Source: an uncultured Oceanospirillaceae bacterium (GTDB taxonomy: Bacteria > Pseudomonadota > Gammaproteobacteria > Pseudomonadales > Balneatricaceae). Taken from it: a stretch of DNA of 64,000 nt. The position numbers and the translations under genes were made by a program. The notes beneath the pieces are model-generated. The model worked only from the letters and a program-made list of their open reading frames with translations, searched no databases and had not been told where the DNA came from. Where the stretch lies: contig CAJXNY010000014.1 of NCBI GenBank assembly GCA_913057435.1, forward strand, positions 1 to 64,000. The letters are read 5' to 3'. Shown in pieces: positions 7,935 through 16,974 of the stretch (the stretch's first letter is position 1; every line of letters begins with the position of its first letter).

Positions 7935-8276
7935 GGGTTAATTCCTTGTATTAAGCAGTGATAGGTAACTCGCCTGAGAGGTGAGTAACTGACCCCCTGA
8001 ATTTGTCAGGGCAGGTGAAGCCTAAAGAAAGAGGGAGCTACGAAATAGAAGGAACGGTTTCCTCTAGGTGCGACAGGTGACTACCTGACTTTACCTATAC
8101 GTCCAGTTTGAGCAGATGCAGTGTTATCAAGCATGCTGTCGTCCAGAAGTTAACGTTACGAGCCGAGGCTAATCTCCACACAGTCTCCATATTTTTATAT
8201 GGGTTATAGCGTAAAGTCAGGGTATGGCTAAGACGTCGGGCTTAACGACTTATATGTTTCAGATGGGGCAAAAGGG
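7935..8276. other. Divergent intergenic region between precursor peptide and DUF1566 protein
   Basis: These 342 bases carry no convincing gene. They hold the dyad at 7966-7988, a CCCTGA/TCAGGG stem near 7995-8011, and a CAGGT-GACT-ACCTG inverted repeat at 8074-8087. Promoters for both directions must lie here, but I cannot point to a clean -35/-10 pair. Confidence 0.4.
7966..7988. promoter_or_regulatory. 23-bp imperfect dyad upstream of the precursor gene
   Basis: TAACTCGCCT-gag-AGGTGAGTAA is an inverted repeat (8 of 10 positions) starting 32 bases upstream of the precursor start codon. It could be an operator or a leader hairpin. Confidence 0.35.
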
Positions 8277-10076
8277 ATGAGCAGTTCTCGGACTTACACA
8301 ATTGTTGATACCAATCAGACGTCGCACTACGACAATGCTGATGTGATGAATACGCCCACAGAGGGCAGCGCTTTCTATGGTCAGGATGCGCAGTACCAAG
8401 GTGTGCAGGCGTCTTATCAGGATAACGGCGATGGTACGGTCAGCGATCTTAATACAGGGTTGATGTGGCAGAGTACATCAACTGAAAATCAGACTTTCAG
8501 CAATGCGGTTGCCGGTGCTGAGGGGGCTACGACTGCGGGTTATGATGACTGGCGGCTGCCAACCCTTAAAGAGCTGTATTCGCTGATGGATTTCAGTGGT
8601 TACAGTGGTCGTACGGGTCATGACTCTGAACCTTACCTTGAAACTGATTACTTTGATTTCAGCTACGGCGACCCCGATGCCGGGGTACGCTTGATTGATG
8701 CTCAGTACTGGTCTGCAACGGAGTACGAAGCAACCACTATGGGCGGTAATTCCAGTACATTTGGGGTTAACTTTGCCGATGGAAGGATCAAGAGTTACCC
8801 CAATGGTAATAACCACAGCCCGGATAAAGAAAACGATGTCCGTTATGTGCGCGGCAATGATGACTATGGAGAAAACGACTTCGTCAGTAATAGTGACGGT
8901 ACGGTTACGGACAATGCTACCGGTCTGATGTGGCAGCAGGCGGATAGTGGTGAGGCGATGAGCTGGGAAGCGGCGCTGGCCTGGGCAGAAAATCTGGAGT
9001 ACGGCGGTTATGACGACTGGCGGTTACCCAATGCCAAAGAGCTGCAAAGCCTGGTGGACTACGAGCGCAGCCCGGATACCACCGACTCTGCGGCCATTGA
9101 TCCGTTGTTTAGCGTTACCAATATAGGCACAGACGGCGCGGCGGAGTACAGCTATTACTGGACGGGCACCACACATGTTGAAGCTGAAACAGGTGACTAT
9201 GCGGTGTATCTATCGTTCGGCCGTGCGTTAGGCTGGATTGAGCGCGATGGGTCTTATAGCCTGGAAGACGTTCATGGTGCCGGTGCACAGCGCAGTGATC
9301 CCAAAACCGGTGATGCTGCTGATTACCCCTATGGTCATGGCCCACAGGGTGATGTTCTTCGTATTGATAATATGGTGCGGGCAGTGCGCGATGCTGATGA
9401 GCAACCGGTAGATGGAGTGGAAGAGCAGCCCGGAAGTGAGTCAGCGGACAAGCCGGAAGATGCTGTCGACGCATCGGATGATCGTACCGAGGGTGATGAT
9501 CACTGGATTGCTGGTAGCGGTAATGAATTTTTCGATGGTGGGGCTGGTCGCGATACCGTAGATTTTGGCCCTGGCCGCAGTGATTTTACTATCCGGGTGA
9601 ATAACGATCTGGTCGAGGTTGAACGAGAACAGAGTCTGGATACTCTGAAAGGTGTTGAGCGGCTGCACTTTGGTGAAGAAGGTGTTGCCTTCGATATCGA
9701 TGGTATTGCGGGTAAGGCCTACCGTTTATACCAGGCTGCATTTGATCGGGAGCCGGATATGGAAGGGCTTGGGTTCTGGATAGACTCCATGGATAAAGGA
9801 GCAGACCTGAGCAATGTTAGTCAGAGCTTCCTGGGTAGTGCTGAGTTTCAGCAGAAGTATGGAGAGCTGGATGACCGTGGTTTTGTCAATGCGATGTACC
9901 AGAACGTGCTAAATCGAGATCCAGATGATGCCGGTTATGCCTTCTGGACAGGAGAGCTTGAACAGGGGATATCGAGCCGTGCGGGTGTCCTGACGGGCTT
10001 CAGTGAAAGTCAGGAGAACCAGCAGGGTACCGCTGATCAGATTACCAACGGTATCAGCTTTGATATCTGGAGTTAG
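8277..10076 (+). CDS. DUF1566 (Lcl-type) repeat protein with C-terminal DUF4214
   Basis: A 599-residue acidic protein. Two DUF1566/Lcl domains lie at about 50-205 and 208-370, each with the signatures DGTV(S/T)D..TGLMWQ, WRLP..KEL and YW(S/T)(A/G)T. A Ser/Asp/Glu-rich linker follows, then one RTX-like turn (GSGNEFFDGGAGRDTVDF, about 410-428) and two DUF4214 units (AYRLYQAAFDREPD, MYQNVLNRDPDDAGYAFW), a module common at the C-termini of secreted surface proteins. No N-terminal signal peptide is visible. The RTX-like piece suggests C-terminal type I secretion, which is inference. It is divergent from the precursor/protease pair, and a functional link is possible but unproven. Confidence 0.8.
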   Translation: MSSSRTYTIVDTNQTSHYDNADVMNTPTEGSAFYGQDAQYQGVQASYQDNGDGTVSDLNTGLMWQSTSTENQTFSNAVAGAEGATTAGYDDWRLPTLKELYSLMDFSGYSGRTGHDSEPYLETDYFDFSYGDPDAGVRLIDAQYWSATEYEATTMGGNSSTFGVNFADGRIKSYPNGNNHSPDKENDVRYVRGNDDYGENDFVSNSDGTVTDNATGLMWQQADSGEAMSWEAALAWAENLEYGGYDDWRLPNAKELQSLVDYERSPDTTDSAAIDPLFSVTNIGTDGAAEYSYYWTGTTHVEAETGDYAVYLSFGRALGWIERDGSYSLEDVHGAGAQRSDPKTGDAADYPYGHGPQGDVLRIDNMVRAVRDADEQPVDGVEEQPGSESADKPEDAVDASDDRTEGDDHWIAGSGNEFFDGGAGRDTVDFGPGRSDFTIRVNNDLVEVEREQSLDTLKGVERLHFGEEGVAFDIDGIAGKAYRLYQAAFDREPDMEGLGFWIDSMDKGADLSNVSQSFLGSAEFQQKYGELDDRGFVNAMYQNVLNRDPDDAGYAFWTGELEQGISSRAGVLTGFSESQENQQGTADQITNGISFDIWS

Positions 10077-10096
10077 GCGCTCTAGCTGTTAATATC

Positions 10097-10139
10097 GGTA
10101 GCACGCCAGTGCGCCAGTCTATTGGACTGGTGTGCTACC
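10097..10139. terminator. Long stem-loop after the DUF1566 gene
   Basis: ggtagcacgccagt (10097-10110) pairs with actggtgtgctacc (10126-10139), 14 bp with one G-U, just after the DUF1566 stop codon. There is no U-tract, so it is probably an mRNA-end structure or a weak terminator. Confidence 0.5.
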
Positions 10140-10227
10140 TCGGCTGATAACTTTGCCTGCCTCTCATCCCCTGTCAACTGTCTACTTTTCTGCAACTCCG
10201 TATAATAAAACGGATGATTCTTCAGAA

Positions 10228-10239
10228 AGTGTAGACAAT
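10228..10239. promoter_or_regulatory. Possible weak PrpR-type operator before the hydrolase gene
   Basis: AGTGTAGACAAT matches ATTGTCGACAAT (the palindrome in front of gntR-prp) at 10 of 12 positions and lies eight bases before the hydrolase start. A TATAAT at 10201-10206 is a plausible -10. Weak match; treat as tentative. Confidence 0.3.
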
Positions 10240-10246
10240 TAGCCCT

Positions 10247-11107
10247 ATGCAGCATCCCTGTCAGATAACACAGCGTGAATTACGCCTGCCTGATCAACAT
10301 ATTCACTACCGTATCTATCGTAACCCTGCCGTTTCCGGTGATCGAAAACTGGTGCTTTTGCACGGTGCTGGCGTGGCCGGTGAAGACACCTGGCATGCGC
10401 TGACGGCTTTTCTGGATCAGTGGCATGAAATCCTGGTGCCCGATCTGCGTGGCATGGGCGGCACCCATGCACCGGATGGGGAGGAAGTCCCCTTTACCGC
10501 ACAACAGCTAATGCTGGATATCAGTCAGCTGGTTGACCATCTGGGCTGGTGGCAGTTTGATCTGGGCGGTTACTCCATGGGCGGGCTGGTCAGTCTGCTC
10601 TACAAACAGGCGCACCCGGAGCGGGTAGCCAAGCAATTTCTGCTGGAACCGGCCGTACTGGACCGGCCTTGTTGGGATACGACCGTAGCGTTACGTCAAC
10701 AATATTCCCATGCTGCCGAGCAAATGAGAGCCGGTGATGCTGAAAAAGGCGTATTAAATTTCCTCGATACTATCTCCCCAAATCGCAAAGTGTCGACACA
10801 AGCAGAACGGATGACCATTCAGCGTCTGGCACAGCGACCGCTCGGTTTTGCCAATGCGCTGCAGTGCGTTACTGCTGCCATTAGTGAGCTGGATCGAGAG
10901 TCGCTGGTGGCTGCACAAGGTGATGTCAGCAGCTTTGTTGGTGGCCTCAGTATAGACCTTATGCACCAGTACCACCGGGGCCTGGCGGAACGTTTGCCCA
11001 GCTGGCATTACTTTCTTGTGGCGGGTACTGATCACTCTTTACCGTTTCAGAAACCGCGCCAGATCGGGCGGATATTTAACGCGGAACTGGGCCGATATCT
11101 GGGCTGA
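10247..11107 (+). CDS. Alpha/beta-hydrolase of unknown substrate
   Basis: A 286-residue cytoplasmic alpha/beta-hydrolase. The oxyanion-hole motif VLLHGAG lies at about 36-42, the nucleophile elbow GYSMGG has Ser110, and the catalytic His is probably His263 in GTDHSLPF. The acid is not obvious. The fold matches small esterases and C-C bond hydrolases. It lies upstream of the gntR-prp operon on the same strand, separated by about 170 bases with an independent promoter, and a weak copy of the PrpR-type palindrome precedes it. A role beside propionate metabolism, such as thioester or ester cleavage, is possible but not shown. Confidence 0.8.
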   Translation: MQHPCQITQRELRLPDQHIHYRIYRNPAVSGDRKLVLLHGAGVAGEDTWHALTAFLDQWHEILVPDLRGMGGTHAPDGEEVPFTAQQLMLDISQLVDHLGWWQFDLGGYSMGGLVSLLYKQAHPERVAKQFLLEPAVLDRPCWDTTVALRQQYSHAAEQMRAGDAEKGVLNFLDTISPNRKVSTQAERMTIQRLAQRPLGFANALQCVTAAISELDRESLVAAQGDVSSFVGGLSIDLMHQYHRGLAERLPSWHYFLVAGTDHSLPFQKPRQIGRIFNAELGRYLG

Positions 11108-11174
11108 TTACAGCACTGCAACAATGTTGTACTGCCGTGCTTCAACCCCGTAATATGCGCCTATACTTTTGTAT

Positions 11175-11186
11175 AATGTTGACAAT
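11175..11186. promoter_or_regulatory. Secondary PrpR-type half-matching operator
   Basis: AATGTTGACAAT agrees with ATTGTCGACAAT at 10 of 12 positions and lies 60-70 bases upstream of the perfect palindrome, a spacing at which two bound dimers could cooperate. Confidence 0.35.
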
Positions 11187-11203
11187 TTTTCAGCCTGGCT
11201 CTG

Positions 11204-11232
11204 TTGACGGTGCTTTTTAGCCAGAGTATCTT
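11204..11232 (+). promoter_or_regulatory. Sigma-70 promoter of the gntR-prp operon
   Basis: TTGACG (11204-11209) and TATCTT (11227-11232) are separated by 17 bases. The palindrome at 11246-11259 then falls at about +7 to +20, an ideal position for repression. Confidence 0.6.
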
Positions 11233-11245
11233 TGCTCCACGTCGA

Positions 11246-11259
11246 GATTGTCGACAATC
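11246..11259. promoter_or_regulatory. Perfect 14-bp operator palindrome of the propionate regulator
   Basis: GATTGTCGACAATC is a perfect palindrome 18 bases before the gntR start. Its core TTGTCGACAA recurs beside the acnB promoter at 41720-41729. FadR/VanR-type GntR proteins bind short palindromes of this form, so it is most likely the autoregulatory operator. Confidence 0.75.
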
Positions 11260-11276
11260 TTAAAAAGCGGATTGTT

Positions 11277-11972
11277 ATGACAGAGAAAGCAGTTATAGAA
11301 CCGATCAGACCGGAAGCACGCACCCTTGCCGATCGCGTTTGCGATCAGATCGCTACGGCGATTATCAAAGGTGATATTTTACCGGGCCAAAAGATTAGCG
11401 AACCTGAACTTGCCCGCAACTACGGCATCAGTCGTGGTCCGTTGCGTGAGGCAATTCGTCGGCTGGAAGGCTGGCGACTGGTTGAGCGTAAAGCCCATGT
11501 AGGAGCGCGTGTCGTCAAACTGACAGCCCGCGAACTGATCGAGATCTACCGGGTGCGCGAAGCCCTGGAAGGCATGGCCTGCCGTCAGGCTGCCACCGAA
11601 ATGCCGCAGGATGAGATTGATGCTCTGCGGGTACTGCTGGATGAACATGAGTCCGCTGTTGAACAGCTGGACGGTCGCTCTTACTTTCAGAAGGAAGGCG
11701 ACCTCGACTTTCATTATCGAATTGTACAGGGCAGCCGCAACGGTAAGTTGCTGGAACTGCTGGGCGGCGACCTGTATCACCTGGTACGTATGTACCGTTA
11801 TCAGTTCAGTGTCTCCAGCTCACGTCCTAAACGTGCACTTAAAGAGCATCGCCAGATTATCGATGCGATTGAAGCGCGGGACCCAGAGCTGGCAGAGATG
11901 TTAATGCGCCGTCACATCAGTAACGCGCGTAAAAACATCGAAGGCAAACTGAAAGACACAACCGACATATAG
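11277..11972 (+). CDS. GntR-family (FCD) regulator of the methylcitrate operon
   Basis: A 231-residue FadR-subfamily regulator. Residues about 15-75 are the winged helix (DQIATAIIKGDILPGQKISE, then GISRGPLREAIRRLE). Residues about 90-220 are an FCD ligand domain with the Asp/His set (DLDFH, HRQI, RRHI) that binds a metal and a small carboxylate. I use the ATG at 11277; a TTG at 11232 would add 15 residues that overlap the operator palindrome. It is the first gene of the prp operon, ten bases before prpB. By analogy with other gammaproteobacterial prp loci it represses until propionate-derived methylcitrate or a similar ligand appears; the ligand is inferred. Confidence 0.88.
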   Translation: MTEKAVIEPIRPEARTLADRVCDQIATAIIKGDILPGQKISEPELARNYGISRGPLREAIRRLEGWRLVERKAHVGARVVKLTARELIEIYRVREALEGMACRQAATEMPQDEIDALRVLLDEHESAVEQLDGRSYFQKEGDLDFHYRIVQGSRNGKLLELLGGDLYHLVRMYRYQFSVSSSRPKRALKEHRQIIDAIEARDPELAEMLMRRHISNARKNIEGKLKDTTDI

Positions 11973-11982
11973 GGGATAAAGC

Positions 11983-12876
11983 ATGTCTCAGAAACTGACT
12001 CCGGGCGCTCGTTTTCGCAAAGCTCTGGCTGAAAATAGCCCATTGCAGATCGTAGGTACTACTAACGCTTATCACGCGATGATGGCGGAACGTGTTGGTC
12101 ACCAGGCAATTTACCTGTCCGGCGGCGGCGTTGCCAACCACTCTTACGGCCTGCCAGATCTGGGCATGACCTCCATGAACGACGTGCTGGAAGACGTACG
12201 CCGTATCAGCAGTGCAGTAGAAACGCCGCTGCTGGTTGATATCGATACTGGCTGGGGTGGTGCATTCAACATCGCTCGTGCGGTTAAAGAGATGACTAAA
12301 GCCGGTGCGGCTGCGGTACATCTGGAAGATCAGATTGCCCAGAAACGTTGTGGCCACCGTCCAAACAAAGAGATCGTTTCTCTGACCGAGATGGTTGACC
12401 GTGTTAAAGCGGCGGTTGATGCCAAAACAGACGATGATTTCTTCATCATTGCCCGTACTGACGCATTCCAGATGGAAGGCCTGAACGCTGCGGTTGATCG
12501 TGCTCAGGCATGTCTGGAAGCCGGTGCTGACGGTATCTTCGCTGAAGCCGTTCACACCCTGGATGACTACAAAGCCTTTGCTGATGGCATCAACGGTTCT
12601 CACCTGCTGGCGAACATCACCGAGTTTGGTGCGACGCCACTGTTCAATAAAGCTGAACTGGCTGAAAACGGTGCAACCATGGTGCTGTACCCGCTGTCTG
12701 CTTTCCGTGCTGCCAACAAAGCTGCACTGAACGTATACGAGCATCTGCTGAATGATGGCGACCAGAAAGCGGTTGTCGATAGCATGCAGACCCGTATGGA
12801 ACTGTACGACTTCCTGAACTACCACGATTTCGAACAGAAGCTTGATGCACTGTTCGCCGAAGGCAAAAATAAGTAA
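11983..12876 (+). CDS. prpB: 2-methylisocitrate lyase
   Basis: A 297-residue enzyme of the isocitrate lyase/PEP mutase superfamily. It cleaves 2-methylisocitrate to pyruvate and succinate, the last step of the methylcitrate cycle. Visible signatures are the Mg-binding DIDTGWG (Asp86, Asp88) and the active-site loop [11 protein letters not shown] with Cys123. GGGG lies seven bases before the ATG. It is expected to be cytoplasmic and tetrameric. Codon choice (CGT, GGT, AAC, CTG) is strongly biased compared with flanking genes, suggesting high expression when induced. Confidence 0.96.
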   Translation: MSQKLTPGARFRKALAENSPLQIVGTTNAYHAMMAERVGHQAIYLSGGGVANHSYGLPDLGMTSMNDVLEDVRRISSAVETPLLVDIDTGWGGAFNIARAVKEMTKAGAAAVHLEDQIAQKRCGHRPNKEIVSLTEMVDRVKAAVDAKTDDDFFIIARTDAFQMEGLNAAVDRAQACLEAGADGIFAEAVHTLDDYKAFADGINGSHLLANITEFGATPLFNKAELAENGATMVLYPLSAFRAANKAALNVYEHLLNDGDQKAVVDSMQTRMELYDFLNYHDFEQKLDALFAEGKNK

Positions 12877-12996
12877 TATCCCTTATTGGCATTAACGGAT
12901 GGGCAACGTGACGGAATTCTGAACCGTTGCCCGGTTTAGATACGAATAAGAATCGAACGGGCCGTAGAGCCTGTGGTGACAACAAAGGAGCACGAT

Positions 12997-14124
12997 ATGT
13001 CTGAGAAGAAACTGAGCGGCGCGGGTTTGCGTGGTCAATCTGCTGGTGAAACAGCTCTGTGTACTGTTGGCCAGACAGGTTCCGGCCTGACATACCGCGG
13101 TTATGATATCGCTGAACTGGCTGCTAAGGCTAAATTCGAAGAAGTTGCTTACCTGCTGCTGTACGGAAAACTGCCAAACCAGGCTGAACTGGATGCCTAT
13201 AACGCCAAGCTGAAAAGCATGCGCGGATTGCCAGACGCCCTGAAAACAGTACTGGAACAGATTCCTGCGTCAGCGCATCCAATGGATGTGATGCGTACCG
13301 GTTGTTCCATGCTGGGTAACCTGGAAACTGAGCAGGATTTCTCTGAGCAGCACGACCATATCGACCGTATGCTGGCAACGTTCCCGGGCATCATCAACTA
13401 CTGGTACAACTTCAGCCACAATGGCAAGCGTATCAATGTAGAAACGGATGCTGACTCCATTGCTGAGCAGTTCCTGTGGACCCTGCACGACAAGAAACCT
13501 GAGCCGCTGCACGTTGAAGTGATGCACGCATCGCTGAACCTGTATGCTGAGCACGAGTTCAACGCTTCTACCTTTACGGCACGCGTCTGTGCTTCCACGC
13601 TGTCTGATATCCACAGCTGTGTAACGGCTGCGATTGGTTCTCTGCGTGGCCCACTGCACGGTGGTGCAAACGAAGCCGCCATGGATATGATTCAACAGTG
13701 GACCTCTGCCGATGAAGCAGAAACCGCTGTTATGGGCATGCTGGAACGTAAAGACAAGATCATGGGCTTTGGCCACGCGATCTACCGCGAGTCTGACCCA
13801 CGTAACGCGATCATCAAAGAATGGTCCAAGAAGCTGTCTGCACAGGTTGGCGATACGCACCTGTATGCGGTTTCTGAGCGTGTTGAAGCCGTTATGTGGC
13901 GCGAGAAGAAACTGTTCTGTAATGCTGACTTCTTCCATGCCTCTGCTTACAACTTCATGGGTATTCCAACCAAACTGTTCACGCCGATCTTCGTATGTTC
14001 GCGTGTAGCAGGCTGGACGGCACACTCCATGGAGCAGCGTGCTAACAACCGTATTATCCGTCCATCGGCTGACTACACCGGCCCAGAGACTGCAGAATGG
14101 ATCGCGATCGAAGATCGTCCATAA
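12997..14124 (+). CDS. prpC: 2-methylcitrate synthase
   Basis: A 375-residue citrate synthase family enzyme condensing propionyl-CoA with oxaloacetate. The start at 12997 has AAAGGAG upstream and gives MSEKKLSGAGLRGQSAG, as usual for PrpC; the GTG eight codons earlier is not needed. Catalytic signatures are HGGANEAA and GFGHAIYRESDPRN, and the C-terminus RIIRPSADYTGP is typical. It follows prpB by 120 bases without a terminator and precedes acnD, so the operon is read through. Codon bias is strong, as in prpB. Confidence 0.96.
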   Translation: MSEKKLSGAGLRGQSAGETALCTVGQTGSGLTYRGYDIAELAAKAKFEEVAYLLLYGKLPNQAELDAYNAKLKSMRGLPDALKTVLEQIPASAHPMDVMRTGCSMLGNLETEQDFSEQHDHIDRMLATFPGIINYWYNFSHNGKRINVETDADSIAEQFLWTLHDKKPEPLHVEVMHASLNLYAEHEFNASTFTARVCASTLSDIHSCVTAAIGSLRGPLHGGANEAAMDMIQQWTSADEAETAVMGMLERKDKIMGFGHAIYRESDPRNAIIKEWSKKLSAQVGDTHLYAVSERVEAVMWREKKLFCNADFFHASAYNFMGIPTKLFTPIFVCSRVAGWTAHSMEQRANNRIIRPSADYTGPETAEWIAIEDRP

Positions 14125-14217
14125 GCAGACCCTCGCACTATTGAAAAGGGCAGGGCGCAGCATTTAAGTCGCGCCTGCCTGACCTCCGTGAACTTCTTCC
14201 GATGGATTCCCAACGCT

Positions 14218-16833
14218 ATGAATACTTTATACCGTAAGACTCTGGCGGGTTCTGGCCTTGATTACTTTGATACCCGTGAAGCGGTTGAAGCGATCAAACC
14301 TGGTGCCTACGCAACGCTGCCATACACCTCACGTGTACTGGCTGAGCAGCTGGTGCGTCGCTGTGACCCAGCGGCCCTGACTGCCTCCCTGACACAGATT
14401 ATCGAACGCAAGCAGGACCTGGATTTCCCATGGTACCCGGCGCGTGTGGTATGTCACGACATCCTCGGTCAGACCGCACTGGTTGACCTGGCAGGTCTGC
14501 GTGATGCCATTGCTGACCAGGGCGGTGATCCAGCCAAAGTTAACCCGGTTGTGCCTACACAGCTGATCGTTGACCACTCTCTGGCTGTAGAAGCACCGGG
14601 CTTCGATGCTGATGCTTTCCAGAAAAACCGCGATATTGAAGACCGTCGTAACGATGACCGCTTCCACTTTATCGAGTGGTGTAAGACTGCCTTTGACAAC
14701 GTTGATGTGATCCCTGCCGGTAACGGCATCATGCACCAGATCAACCTGGAGAAAATGTCTCCGGTTATTCAGGCGCGTGACGGTGTTGCCTACCCGGATA
14801 CCTGTGTGGGTACTGATTCCCACACACCACACGTTGATGCACTGGGCGTTATCGCCATCGGTGTCGGTGGTCTGGAAGCTGAAACCGTGATGCTGGGTCG
14901 CCCATCCATGATGCGCCTGCCGGACATCATCGGTGTGAAGCTGGTCGGCAAACGCCAGCCCGGTATCACTGCAACAGATATGGTTCTGGCGATCACTGAA
15001 TTCCTGCGTAACAAGAAAGTAGTTTCTTCTTACCTGGAATTCTTCGGTGACGGCGCGAAAGATCTGACCATCGGTGACCGTGCAACCATCTCCAACATGA
15101 CGCCTGAATTTGGCGCGTCTGCGGGTATGTTCTACATCGATGAACAGACCATTGATTACCTGAAGCTGACCGGTCGTGAGCCAGAGCAGGTTGCCCTGGT
15201 TGAGCAGTACGCTAAAGAAACCGGCCTGTGGGCGGATGATCTGGTTGCTGCTGAATACGAACGTGTGCTGACCTTCGACCTGTCTAGTGTTGTACGCAAC
15301 ATGGCGGGTCCATCTAACCCGCACCGTCGTCTGCCAACGTCTGCGCTAAATGAGCGTGGCATTGCCGGTGATGAGATGCTGGCTGCGGCCAAAGCGGAAG
15401 AGTCTGAAGGCCTGATGCCGGATGGTGCGGTAATCATCGCAGCAATCACCTCCTGTACGAATACTTCTAACCCACGCAACGTTGTTGCTGCGGGTCTTGT
15501 TGCCAAGAAAGCCAACGAGCTGGGCCTGGTACGTAAGCCCTGGGTTAAGTCTTCTTTTGCGCCAGGTTCCAAGGTTGCCAAACTGTACCTTGAAGAAGCC
15601 GGTCTGCTGCCAGAAATGGAGAAGCTGGGCTTCGGTATCGTGGGTTACGCCTGTACAACCTGTAACGGTATGAGCGGCGCGCTGGATCCAAAAATCCAGC
15701 AGGAAATCATTGACCGTGACCTGTACTCAACTGCAGTCCTGTCCGGTAACCGTAACTTTGATGGCCGTATCCATCCACATGCGAAGCAGGCGTTCCTGGC
15801 GTCACCACCACTGGTTGTTGCTTACGCGATTGCTGGTACCATGCGTTTCGATATCGAAAAAGATGTGCTGGGTAACGACAAAGACGGTAACCCTGTCACG
15901 CTGAAAGATATCTGGCCGAGCGACGAAGAGATCGATTCCATCGTTGCTAAAGCGGTTAAGCCAGAACAGTTCAAACAGGTTTACATCCCGATGTTTGATC
16001 TGGGTGCCGTTGAGCAGGCTGAAAGCCCGCTGTACGACTGGCGTCCACAGACCACCTATATCCGTCGTCCGCCATACTGGGAAGGCGCGCTGGCAGGCGA
16101 ACGTACCATGAAAGGTATGCGTCCACTGGCCGTGCTGGGTGACAACATCACTACCGATCACCTGTCTCCATCCAATGCCATTCAGGCGTCCAGTGCGGCG
16201 GGTGAATATTGCGCCAAGATGGGCTTGCCGGAAGAAGATTACAACTCTTACGCAACGCACCGTGGTGATCACCTGACAGCACAGCGCGCTACGTTCGCGA
16301 ACCCGAAACTGCTGAACGAAATGTGTCTGGATGCAGATGGCAACGTGAAGCAGGGTTCTCTGGCCCGTATTGAGCCAGAAGGCACTGAAAGCCGCATGTG
16401 GGAAGCAATCGAGACCTACATGGAGCGTAAGCAGCCGCTGATCATCATCGCCGGTGCCGACTACGGTCAGGGTTCTTCCCGTGACTGGGCGGCCAAAGGT
16501 GTACGTCTGGCCGGTGTTGAAACCATCGTTGCTGAAGGTTTCGAGCGTATCCACCGTACCAACCTGGTGGGCATGGGCGTACTGCCGCTGCAGTTCAAAG
16601 CCGGTGAGACCCGTGAGACTTACGCTATCGACGGTACTGAAACCTACGATGTTGTGGGCGAGCTGACGCCACGCGCTGACCTGACGGTGATCATCACCCG
16701 TAAGAACGGCGAGAAAGTGGAAGTGCCAGTGACCTGCCGTCTGGATACAGCGGAAGAAGTTCATGTGTATGAAGCGGGCGGTGTACTGCAGCGCTTTGCC
16801 CAGGATTTCCTGGAGTCTACAGCGAATAGCTGA
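14218..16833 (+). CDS. acnD: Fe/S-dependent 2-methylcitrate dehydratase AcnD
   Basis: An 871-residue aconitase-family enzyme. It dehydrates 2-methylcitrate to trans-2-methylaconitate (by knowledge of AcnD/PrpF systems) and therefore needs PrpF, encoded next. The 4Fe-4S cysteines are in ITSCTNTSNP and YACTTCNGMSG; the C-terminal swivel has GADYGQGSSRDWAAKG. I chose the ATG at 14218 (MNTLYRKTLAGSGLDYFDTR) because AcnD proteins begin with MNT..RK.LPG; a GTG ten codons upstream (14188) would add residues without family support. It replaces the PrpD-type dehydratase, which is absent here. Confidence 0.95.
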   Translation: MNTLYRKTLAGSGLDYFDTREAVEAIKPGAYATLPYTSRVLAEQLVRRCDPAALTASLTQIIERKQDLDFPWYPARVVCHDILGQTALVDLAGLRDAIADQGGDPAKVNPVVPTQLIVDHSLAVEAPGFDADAFQKNRDIEDRRNDDRFHFIEWCKTAFDNVDVIPAGNGIMHQINLEKMSPVIQARDGVAYPDTCVGTDSHTPHVDALGVIAIGVGGLEAETVMLGRPSMMRLPDIIGVKLVGKRQPGITATDMVLAITEFLRNKKVVSSYLEFFGDGAKDLTIGDRATISNMTPEFGASAGMFYIDEQTIDYLKLTGREPEQVALVEQYAKETGLWADDLVAAEYERVLTFDLSSVVRNMAGPSNPHRRLPTSALNERGIAGDEMLAAAKAEESEGLMPDGAVIIAAITSCTNTSNPRNVVAAGLVAKKANELGLVRKPWVKSSFAPGSKVAKLYLEEAGLLPEMEKLGFGIVGYACTTCNGMSGALDPKIQQEIIDRDLYSTAVLSGNRNFDGRIHPHAKQAFLASPPLVVAYAIAGTMRFDIEKDVLGNDKDGNPVTLKDIWPSDEEIDSIVAKAVKPEQFKQVYIPMFDLGAVEQAESPLYDWRPQTTYIRRPPYWEGALAGERTMKGMRPLAVLGDNITTDHLSPSNAIQASSAAGEYCAKMGLPEEDYNSYATHRGDHLTAQRATFANPKLLNEMCLDADGNVKQGSLARIEPEGTESRMWEAIETYMERKQPLIIIAGADYGQGSSRDWAAKGVRLAGVETIVAEGFERIHRTNLVGMGVLPLQFKAGETRETYAIDGTETYDVVGELTPRADLTVIITRKNGEKVEVPVTCRLDTAEEVHVYEAGGVLQRFAQDFLESTANS

Positions 16834-16845
16834 GACTGCTGATCT

Positions 16846-16870
16846 GGCCGCCCTTTATTCCCGGGCGGCC
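16846..16870 (+). promoter_or_regulatory. GC-rich stem-loop after acnD
   Basis: GGCCGCCC and GGGCGGCC enclose eight bases just after the acnD stop. With the second hairpin downstream it may reduce read-through into prpF or stabilise the upstream mRNA. Confidence 0.5.
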
Positions 16871-16974
16871 AGCCGAAATCTTCTGACGGTTCTGTCTGGC
16901 TGCACCCTCACCTGGTGTTTACTGCCGTCTGCTGACAGCAGGGCACCGCAGCCTGAGCCCGAGGAATCTTTTAG

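Noticed and set aside
5471-10076. Full classical cyanobactin cluster
   Set aside because: No YcaO cyclodehydratase, oxidase, PatF-like or PatB/C-like gene is present, and the predicted core lacks Cys, Ser and Thr. Only the protease and a candidate precursor can be supported.
11917-16764. Long antisense frames across prpB, prpC and acnD (11917-12825, 13270-14163, 14329-15324, 15802-16764)
   Set aside because: All mirror conserved enzymes with strong codon bias; no ribosome binding sites or domains.
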